NCBI GenBank assembly: GCA_015259305.1
Contig: JABZGO010000044.1
Location: 1-10,937 of the forward strand
DNA from: Alloprevotella tannerae
GTDB lineage: Bacteria > Bacteroidota > Bacteroidia > Bacteroidales > Bacteroidaceae
Direction of reading: 5' to 3'
Length of the DNA stretch: 10,937 nt
Position numbers and translations under genes: made by a program. This document shows, piece after piece, positions 6,483 to 10,937 of this stretch. Under the pieces are notes generated by a model that made no database searches, was not told where the DNA came from, and worked only from the letters and a program-made list of their open reading frames with translations. Position 1 is the stretch's first letter. Each line of letters opens with the position of its first letter.

Positions 6483-6914
6483 TTACGATAAATCGAAGAA
6501 CCATTCGAGGAAAGTATTGAAATCGCTCCATTGAGGCTTTAGATTGCCCTTATGAAAGTCGGCTAACGGCTGTCCAAGACTAAGTTCTAATACTTCGCCG
6601 GTCTGTTTGTTGTAGAAGAAACCGCCTTCTCCCTCAAAGCTATCAAGCGGAATATACTCGTTGGGCAGGCTCAATATCGAGCGCATATTTTCTATTTGGT
6701 TGAAATAAGACGAGTTTATGGCAAACCAGCATATATTATATATATCGCTATACCTACCAGAGAATGTTACAGCATTGGTATAAAGATGAAACCAGGCAAA
6801 GGGTGTTTCAAAATTAATCCCTAAGTCAGACATTACTTTTCGATAGTTTGCATCTTCTGTTGTATCATATAAACCGGTTTCGACCAAATACTCTTTTAAT
6901 TTTTCTGACAACAT
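6483..6914 (-). CDS. SUKH (SMI1/KNR4-like) putative immunity protein
   Basis: A 143-residue protein, ATG at 6912-6914. The C-terminal half carries the SUKH landmarks: LPNEYIPLDSFEGEGGFFYN (83-102), where the family has a start-of-strand acidic patch followed by GEG-x-x-FY, then TGEVLELSLGQPLADF and the closing WSDFNTFLEWFFDL helix (F-x-x-F-L-x-W-x-F). The N-terminal EKLKEYLVETGLY helix and the FAWFHLYTNA segment fit the same fold. SUKH proteins are well-known immunity proteins for many unrelated nuclease and other toxins, acting in the cytoplasm by direct binding. It begins five bases after the end of a toxin-like remnant (6920-7115), which is probably what is left of its partner. Confidence 0.75.
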   Translation of the reverse strand: MLSEKLKEYLVETGLYDTTEDANYRKVMSDLGINFETPFAWFHLYTNAVTFSGRYSDIYNICWFAINSSYFNQIENMRSILSLPNEYIPLDSFEGEGGFFYNKQTGEVLELSLGQPLADFHKGNLKPQWSDFNTFLEWFFDLS

Positions 6915-6919
6915 AGTTC

Positions 6920-7115
6920 TTACATTTTTAATTCAGCTTCTGCTCTTTGTCTTCCATAAGCCTTTCTATCAGTTCCAAACAGTTTTCAATTTGTAGGATG
7001 CTCTGGATGGATATTTGGTAAATAAGAATGCCGTGCGTTGCTTTTATTATACTTTTGATATGTTGATGCAGACAACTCCAATCATGAATCTTTTATATTT
7101 AGCTTCTGCAGCGAT
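6920..7115 (-). pseudogene. Eroded toxin-tip tail upstream of the SUKH gene
   Basis: One minus-strand frame reads LELSASTYQKYNKSNARH, SYLPNIHPEHPTN, TGA at 6986-6988, then KLFGTDRKAYGRQRAEAE and LKM, ending with TAA at 6920-6922, five bases before the SUKH start. The two halves are in the same frame, so only one nonsense change separates them. The KAYG-R-x-R motif also occurs in the remnant at 526-795 (KAYGKERR). The position is where the toxin belongs relative to its immunity gene. The toxin family is not recognised; a charged, His/Arg-rich end would suit a nuclease tip but that is a guess. Confidence 0.5.
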
Positions 7116-7703
7116 TCAGTCAATCTTAAAAACGCTGTTTAAGAACAATAAGATCTCTTCGTTAACATCCAGCTTATAATCGAATTCATTATTCCGAGTT
7201 TCTATCTTAATCGTCTCATTGCATAATGACATTTGCTGTATGGCTTCTCTGGTGAACTGTGGCTTGTTTTTTACGACAAAGTATTGTTCTCCTTCATTGA
7301 ATATCCTGATGGAATCAATGATATTGTAATCTTTTGCCTTGCTTATATAAAGATGTTCCAACTTGTCGCCGGTAAAAAATAAATCTATTTTGTCGAGGTC
7401 TTTAGTGCTTAGAACGTTTTTCCCTGCGCCCATTACAAGCTTAAATCCTAACATATTAACCTGAAAGTCTGTATGTATGGTAATGAGTACCGACTCCTGC
7501 CCGACATTACAAGTCAAGCTTCTTTTATCAACATCCAAGTCTATAAATTCTACTGTCGTAAGTACAGATTGACCGTGAGGGTTTAGATCGACCTTAAACC
7601 CATCATTAAGTCTATTTGTAAACTTCAATCCTGATGAAACAATAAGTTCCTCAAGGTTAGGATTATAATAAAACAGGAAATCCTGTGCTTCAATTTGTTT
7701 CAA
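7116..7703 (-). CDS. Hypothetical protein, first gene of the island, putative immunity protein
   Basis: A 195-residue beta-rich protein (LTTVEFIDLDVDKRSLTC, SVLITIHTDFQVNMLGFKLV, KIDLFFTGDKLEHLYISK). I do not recognise a family, and no signal peptide, membrane helix or catalytic motif is visible. No ATG exists at the head of this frame: the most likely start is TTG at 7701-7703 (protein MKQIEAQDFLFYY), since a TGA closes the frame 13 codons further up. A good -7 promoter box lies 58 bases upstream (7762-7769), so this is likely the promoter-proximal gene of the leftward transcript. An immunity role is inferred from array membership. Confidence 0.5.
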   Translation of the reverse strand: MKQIEAQDFLFYYNPNLEELIVSSGLKFTNRLNDGFKVDLNPHGQSVLTTVEFIDLDVDKRSLTCNVGQESVLITIHTDFQVNMLGFKLVMGAGKNVLSTKDLDKIDLFFTGDKLEHLYISKAKDYNIIDSIRIFNEGEQYFVVKNKPQFTREAIQQMSLCNETIKIETRNNEFDYKLDVNEEILLFLNSVFKID

Positions 7704-7761
7704 ATCCGTTGTTTTATGTCTCAGATTGAATCGTCAGAAAATTCTCTGAGGTAATGTTCGA

Positions 7762-7769
7762 CAAAGATA
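7762..7769 (-). promoter_or_regulatory. Candidate promoter -7 box for the leftward island
   Basis: On the minus strand TATCTTTG fits the Bacteroidota -7 consensus TAnnTTTG exactly. It lies 58 bases upstream of the TTG start at 7703. No clear TTTG stands 19-21 bases further upstream (around 7790), so the -33 half is weak or absent. Confidence 0.4.
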
Positions 7770-7848
7770 ATGGGCCGTTTTCATTTTCCCGCAGCTTTTG
7801 CAAATAAGTTTTATTCTTCTGTATCTTTTCTAATACTCTTTGTTTCAG

Positions 7849-7958
7849 TCTCTACGTGCAGAGATTGCTGTTTCTACTTGCTGAGACCTGCGCCTCTACG
7901 TGCAGATACTACTGCCTCAACGCGTAGAGATACTGATACTCTCCGTGTTTGTGTTCGG
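7849..7958. repeat. Degenerate 22-bp tandem repeat array, four to five units
   Basis: Units start at 7849, 7871, 7893 and 7915, exactly 22 bases apart: tctctacgtgcagaga, tttctacttgctgaga, cctctacgtgcagata and cctcaacgcgtagaga (each followed by six spacer bases). A weaker fifth unit starts near 7937-7938. Each core is an imperfect palindrome (TCTCTACG/TGCAGAGA). The 22-base period is two helical turns, as for an array of protein-binding sites. A small hairpin (ctccg/cggag, 7941-7960) ends the array. Confidence 0.7.
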
Positions 7959-8022
7959 AGGGCTAAGCCAAACTAAGCTTTTCTGTCTTTACGTACGTAT
8001 GAGGCTTTATAAAAGAATAAGG

Positions 8023-8089
8023 AAAAAGTACTATCGTTTTATGTAAAAAAGTACTATTGTTTTACCAAAAAAGTACTATCGTTTTTTAT
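8023..8089. repeat. Three tandem copies of AAAAAGTACTATCGTTTT
   Basis: Copies at 8023-8040, 8046-8063 (one change, C to T) and 8068-8085, spaced 23 and 22 bases. The sequence is unrelated to the array at 7849-7958 but has nearly the same period. Near-identity of the three copies points to recent duplication or selection. Iteron-like protein-binding sites or an intergenic repeat family are the main options. Confidence 0.75.
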
Positions 8090-8192
8090 GAAACCATCTA
8101 TGCTTTTATAAGCGTCTTAATATCAGACGAGTATGAAGTTCTATAAAACGACCTGTTTCTTGCGTTTTTCCGGCAACAGTTGAGCGTTTGTG

Positions 8193-8225
8193 TTTGTGAC
8201 AATTTTTGCTCAACGCAAATCTTTG
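8193..8225 (+). promoter_or_regulatory. Weak candidate promoter for the peptidase gene
   Basis: TTTG at 8193-8196, 21 bases, then AATCTTTG at 8218-8225, which misses the first T of TAnnTTTG. If used, the leader would be about 290 bases and would include the hairpin at 8263-8292. Confidence 0.25.
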
Positions 8226-8262
8226 ATTGGGCGGAATAAGGATCAGGAAATTGACGCCGCCG

Positions 8263-8292
8263 GACGAAGCGTAAAACTTCTTTATGCTCGTC
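8263..8292. other. Strong hairpin in the peptidase leader
   Basis: GACGA-A-GCGTAAA (8263-8275) can pair with TTTATGC-TCGTC (8281-8292): twelve pairs including one G-T, one bulged A, loop of five (acttc). No T-run follows on either strand, so it is not a standard terminator; an RNA stability or leader structure, or an intergenic repeat element, are possible. Confidence 0.5.
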
Positions 8293-8520
8293 TATAGATA
8301 AATGGCAATACGGCTTGGGGCGGGGCGTTGCTTGTGAAGATGATATTGACGGCCGACCTTTGAAGATATATCTTTAGTTGAAGAAGAATTGGAGATGATA
8401 GCGGCATGCTATTTCTGTCAAAAGCGCAATATTTGGTGCTGCTTTCTTCAAAAAAGCGTTGAAAGGCGAAGAATTGGCATATTGCTTGCTATGTTGCTTC
8501 TGAAATCAATAAAAATACCT

Positions 8521-9207
8521 ATGAGTTTCGCTTGGATCATATTCATCCTCGTAGCTTTATTGAGCTATGCTGTTCAGTATAATTTGCGCAATAAGTTTGA
8601 GCGCTATTCTCACGAACTGTTGGCTTCCGGCCTGAGTGGTGCGGAAGTGGCGCAAAAGATGCTGCAAGAGAATGGTATCTATGACGTTACTGTCACGGCG
8701 ACGCCCGGTTCGTTGACCGACCATTATAATCCGACCAATAAGACCGTTAACTTGAGTGACGAGGTTTATAACGGGCGTTCCGTAGCTTCAGCTGCTGTCG
8801 CCGCCCACGAATGTGGACATGCCATACAGCACGCTCGTGCTTATGCCCCTTTGACGTTGCGCTCGGCGCTCGTTCCGGTGGTTAGTTTTACTTCGCAATG
8901 GATGCATTGGGTTTTGCTTGCCGGCATCCTTTTGGTGCAGATCGTTCCGACAATCCTCCTTGTCGGTATCGTCCTCTTTTCCCTGACGACCTTGTTTAGT
9001 TTCGTCACGCTCCCCGTAGAGATTGATGCGAGTCGCCGGGCCGTCAATTGGATCCGTTCGGCTGGCGTTGTCACTCCGCAAGAATATCCCGGCGCCGTTG
9101 ACGCTTTGCGTTCAGCAGCCTATACCTACGTTATCGCCGCGTTAAGTTCTTTGGCTACGCTGATCTACTATATAATGGAGTATGCAGGTGCTACCCGTAG
9201 AGGCTAA
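8521..9207 (+). CDS. YugP-type membrane zinc metallopeptidase (Zn_peptidase_2)
   Basis: A 228-residue membrane protein from the ATG at 8521 (MSFAWIIFILVALLSYAVQY). The order is typical of the PF04298/YugP family and the length fits: N-terminal membrane helix (about 3-20), the conserved GLSGAEVAQKML-NGIYDV segment (37-55), LTDHYNP-NKTVNLS (65-79), the zinc site HECGH (96-100, HExxH form) followed by AIQHA, two hydrophobic segments (about 127-161), then LPVEIDASRRA (164-174) with Glu167 as the likely third ligand, and a C-terminal YVIAALSSLATLIYYIM helix. Substrate unknown; it is an inner-membrane protease of uncertain role. It stands alone and ends before a hairpin shared with the opposing tRNA. 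Confidence 0.9.
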   Translation: MSFAWIIFILVALLSYAVQYNLRNKFERYSHELLASGLSGAEVAQKMLQENGIYDVTVTATPGSLTDHYNPTNKTVNLSDEVYNGRSVASAAVAAHECGHAIQHARAYAPLTLRSALVPVVSFTSQWMHWVLLAGILLVQIVPTILLVGIVLFSLTTLFSFVTLPVEIDASRRAVNWIRSAGVVTPQEYPGAVDALRSAAYTYVIAALSSLATLIYYIMEYAGATRRG

Positions 9208-9210
9208 CAT

Positions 9211-9245
9211 AAAAAAGCGATGCTCTGATCGCAGAACATCGCTTT
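9211..9245. terminator. Bidirectional hairpin terminator between the peptidase gene and tRNA-Gln
   Basis: AAAGCGATG (9214-9222) pairs with CATCGCTTT (9237-9245), and TCTG/CAGA (9224-9227/9232-9235) extends the stem across one mismatch to a four-base loop. On the minus strand the hairpin runs into six T's (complement of 9211-9216), a good intrinsic terminator for the tRNA; on the plus strand only TTT follows, so it is weaker for the peptidase, whose stop is four bases before. Confidence 0.8.
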
Positions 9246-9253
9246 GCTAAGTG

Positions 9254-9324
9254 TTGGGGTACTCGGATTCGAACCAAGAATGACAGGACCAGAATCTGTA
9301 GTGTTACCATTACACCATACCCCA
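9254..9324 (-). tRNA. tRNA-Gln (anticodon CTG)
   Basis: Read on the minus strand, 71 bases fold as a tRNA: acceptor TGGGGTA/TACCCCA with discriminator A at 9254; D arm GTGT-AATGGTA-ACAC; anticodon arm ACAGA-TTCTGGT-CCTGT with CTG in the loop; short variable loop CATT; T arm CTTGG-TTCGAAT-CCGAG. CTG reads the glutamine codon CAG. The last anticodon-stem pair is A-C. CCA is not encoded. It has its own promoter (9367-9398) and terminator. Confidence 0.92.
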
Positions 9325-9366
9325 AAAGCATTAAATGTGCAATGAGAAATCCCTCAAATGCGGATG

Positions 9367-9398
9367 CAAAGATAGCGTCTTTGTTTTGAAAAGCCAAA
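9367..9398 (-). promoter_or_regulatory. Promoter of tRNA-Gln
   Basis: Minus strand: TTTG (complement of 9395-9398), a 20-base spacer, then TATCTTTG (complement of 9367-9374), a full match to the Bacteroidota consensus TTTG-N19/21-TAnnTTTG. It lies about 43 bases upstream of the mature tRNA 5' end. Confidence 0.8.
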
Positions 9399-9468
9399 GT
9401 TCCCTCTGCTTTTTTCTGATTTCGTCGCAATTTTTGCCGGCATCGCGTTTCTAATATGAATTAATGCG

Positions 9469-9476
9469 TAATTTTG
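9469..9476 (+). promoter_or_regulatory. Promoter -7 box of rsfS-ftsH
   Basis: TAATTTTG matches TAnnTTTG exactly, 33 bases before the rsfS ATG. The -33 box is poor; the nearest is gTTTC around 9447-9451 with a spacer of about 17. Confidence 0.55.
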
Positions 9477-9509
9477 CGCTCAATCCAAACAACTTATACA
9501 TTATAATAG

Positions 9510-9869
9510 ATGAATTCCACTCCCGAAATAGTAAATACGATCATTCAAGGAATGCAGGAGAAAATAGCTTTCGATGTTACCATCGTAGATCTCCGCAAGA
9601 TAGACACAGCGCCCGCAGAATATTTTGTTTTGTGCAATGCCGGCAGCCCGCAGCAAGTAGAAGCTGTTGCCGGGTCGGTGAGCGACGAGACGCGCAAGGC
9701 GCTCAATGAGCGTCCGACCGCAGCTGTAGGCTTAGACAACGCACAATGGGTCGCAATGGATTATGGTACCGTGATGGTGCACATATTCCTGCCCGAGATG
9801 CGTGAGTTTTATGCCCTCGAAAGCCTGTGGGAAGACGCAGAAATAAAAGAAATCCCTAATCAAGATTGA
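9510..9869 (+). CDS. rsfS: Ribosome silencing factor RsfS (YbeB/Iojap family)
   Basis: A 119-residue cytoplasmic protein with the whole RsfS/DUF143 domain. It opens with a helix ([20 protein letters not shown]), then [19 protein letters not shown] (28-47, family D-x-S-x-x-x-DYFVI-x-G-S), [14 protein letters not shown], and ends with the diagnostic [16 protein letters not shown] and [15 protein letters not shown] (80-110). RsfS binds ribosomal protein uL14 on the large subunit and blocks subunit joining when nutrients are short. The ATG at 9510 gives the usual length. The ftsH start follows one base after the TGA, so the two are very likely one transcript, a pairing commonly seen in Bacteroidota. 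Confidence 0.93.
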   Translation: MNSTPEIVNTIIQGMQEKIAFDVTIVDLRKIDTAPAEYFVLCNAGSPQQVEAVAGSVSDETRKALNERPTAAVGLDNAQWVAMDYGTVMVHIFLPEMREFYALESLWEDAEIKEIPNQD

Positions 9870-9870
9870 A

Positions 9871-10937
9871 ATGAACGGAAAACCCAAGCAAAAAAATAAT
9901 CTGCCGAAGTTCAACCTGTATTGGTTGTACGCTATTCTGATTATTTCCCTCGTGTTTATGCTCTTCCGGGGAAATTTCGGAGAAGGCGGATTTGATAAAG
10001 AAGTGCCCTATACTACATTCAAGGAATATGTAGCCAAAGGTTATGCCAAGAGTGTTACGGTCAACAAGAGTGATGGTATAGCCCGCTTCATCGTTGCCCC
10101 TGCTCACATTCGCGATGTCTTTCATCAAGGCAGCGATGACGTCGGTACAGCCCCTACGGTCTCTAGTAAAGTTCCCTCTGTCGATAAGGTCGAAGACTTT
10201 CTCAGTGTGGCCTATAAGGGCAGCGTAAGCTATGAAGAGTCGAGCCACTTTTGGCTTAATTTGCTCGGCAGTACATTCCCCTTCCTCATACTCATTTTGT
10301 TCTACTTCTGGATGTTCCGCGGCGTCAATGGCGGCGGTGGAGGCAGCGGCGGAAGTGGTGGCATCTTTAATGTAGGCAAGAGCAAGGCCCGTCTGTTTGA
10401 AAAAGGTTCCGGTTTGAACGTCACTTTTGCCGACGTAGCCGGACAAGAGAGTGCTAAGGAAGAAGTACAAGAAATCGTAGAATTTCTTAAGAACCCTTCG
10501 AAATACACAGAGTTAGGTGGTAAAATTCCTAAGGGAGCATTGCTCGTAGGCCCTCCGGGAACAGGAAAAACGCTACTGGCAAAGGCTGTGGCGGGTGAGG
10601 CTCACGTGCCTTTCTTCTCTCTTTCAGGCTCTGATTTTGTCGAGATGTTTGTCGGCGTTGGCGCAAGTCGCGTCCGCGACCTCTTCCGTCAAGCTAAGGA
10701 GAAAGCCCCGTGTATCATTTTCATTGATGAGATTGATGCCGTCGCACATAAGCGTGATGCTCGTGGTGGCGCCGGTCGCGAAGATGAGCAGACCTTAAAC
10801 CAGATTCTTGTTGAAATGGACGGTTTTGACAACGAGTCGGGCGTCATCGTGATTGCTGCCACTAACCGCGTTGATATGCTTGATAAAGCTCTACTTCGTC
10901 CAGGCCGTTTTGATCGCCACGTTGATGTCACTCTCCC
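9871..10937 (+). CDS. ftsH: ATP-dependent zinc metalloprotease FtsH, 3' end outside the window
   Basis: The first 355 residues of FtsH from ATG at 9871. The short basic N-terminus is followed by membrane helix 1 (about 17-33), a periplasmic domain with the Bacteroidota-type [17 protein letters not shown], membrane helix 2 (about 130-150), a glycine-rich linker (152-164), and the AAA+ domain: Walker A GPPGTGKT (227-234), the [17 protein letters not shown] pore and arm region, Walker [10 protein letters not shown] (281-289), and the second region of homology [19 protein letters not shown] (331-349). The HExGH protease site lies beyond the edge. Membrane-anchored hexamers degrade misfolded membrane proteins and selected cytoplasmic ones. 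The loop after Walker B is unusual ([13 protein letters not shown] where IDAVGR-R is usual). Confidence 0.95.
   Translation, partial: MNGKPKQKNNLPKFNLYWLYAILIISLVFMLFRGNFGEGGFDKEVPYTTFKEYVAKGYAKSVTVNKSDGIARFIVAPAHIRDVFHQGSDDVGTAPTVSSKVPSVDKVEDFLSVAYKGSVSYEESSHFWLNLLGSTFPFLILILFYFWMFRGVNGGGGGSGGSGGIFNVGKSKARLFEKGSGLNVTFADVAGQESAKEEVQEIVEFLKNPSKYTELGGKIPKGALLVGPPGTGKTLLAKAVAGEAHVPFFSLSGSDFVEMFVGVGASRVRDLFRQAKEKAPCIIFIDEIDAVAHKRDARGGAGREDEQTLNQILVEMDGFDNESGVIVIAATNRVDMLDKALLRPGRFDRHVDVTL

Larger units (their letters stand above)
8090..8520. other. Gene-free leader region before the peptidase
   Basis: No convincing gene. The frame of the downstream peptidase is open back to an ATG at 8389, but those 44 extra residues are Cys-rich and precede the usual N-terminal membrane helix, so I treat them as leader. 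The stretch holds an inverted repeat GTTGAGC (8179-8185)/GCTCAAC (8208-8214), a possible promoter (8193-8225) and a strong hairpin (8263-8292). Base composition shifts here from AT-rich to the higher GC of the core genes. Confidence 0.5.

Noticed and set aside
7770..7976. 68-codon plus-strand open frame over the first repeat array
   Set aside because: Its content (RDCCFYLLRPAPLRADTT...) simply reads the 22-base repeats through; no start context or family resemblance.
7849..8089. CRISPR array
   Set aside because: The 22-base period leaves only about 4-6 bases between repeats, no variable spacers and no cas genes nearby.
8389..8520. 44-residue N-terminal extension of the peptidase
   Set aside because: It is Cys-rich and lies before the membrane helix with which YugP-type proteins normally begin; the ATG at 8521 gives the family length.
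8788..9081. Minus-strand open frames of 77-97 codons
   Set aside because: They lie antisense to the conserved YugP-type peptidase, with low-complexity charged composition typical of shadows.
9856..10470. 204-codon minus-strand open frame
   Set aside because: Antisense to ftsH, whose motifs are unmistakable on the plus strand.

Overview
The window reads as a chromosomal segment of a Bacteroidota bacterium, most likely order Bacteroidales. Evidence: Bacteroides-type promoter elements (TTTG, about 20 bases, TAnnTTTG) sit before the tRNA and rsfS; Shine-Dalgarno sequences are almost absent; and the peptidase, RsfS and FtsH proteins look like this phylum. I cannot name the genus.

Positions 66-7703, all minus strand and visibly AT-rich, are an accessory island of ten small or medium genes. 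Several match families known as immunity proteins of polymorphic toxins: a SUKH/SMI1-KNR4-like protein, two DUF4304-like proteins, a HEAT-type repeat protein, an LRV-like short repeat protein, and an FGE-sulfatase (SUMF1)-fold protein. The others are unrecognised but have the same size and setting. There is no transposase and no intact toxin gene.

The gaps between these genes are not empty. On the minus strand two of them hold eroded ends of Rhs-type toxins. At 1968-2285 the Rhs-core signature (ELCYNRCRYYAP, then NPMQYGYVSDANMW) is broken by a stop and frame changes. At about 3570-3845 the signature (DEETNLQDNHFFYYGSNIG, VYIS-stop-DPIRL, NPTFYGQVYNS, ELDVLGF) is broken in the same way. Five further gaps hold short open stretches that abut or overlap the start of the next immunity-like gene in another frame, as the tail of a toxin gene does before its immunity gene. 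I read the island as a stack of displaced toxin-tip/immunity cassettes in which the toxin parts have decayed while most immunity genes stayed open. This layout is the main discovery candidate of the window.

Positions 7704-8520 hold no convincing gene. They contain a probable promoter -7 box for the island, a degenerate 22-bp tandem array (7849-7958), a second array of three copies of an 18-base unit spaced 22-23 bases (8023-8089), and a strong hairpin (8263-8292).

Positions 8521-10937 are conserved core genome of higher GC: a YugP-type membrane zinc metallopeptidase, a shared terminator hairpin, tRNA-Gln(CTG) on the minus strand with its own promoter, then rsfS and ftsH as a tight plus-strand pair. 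FtsH runs off the right edge.
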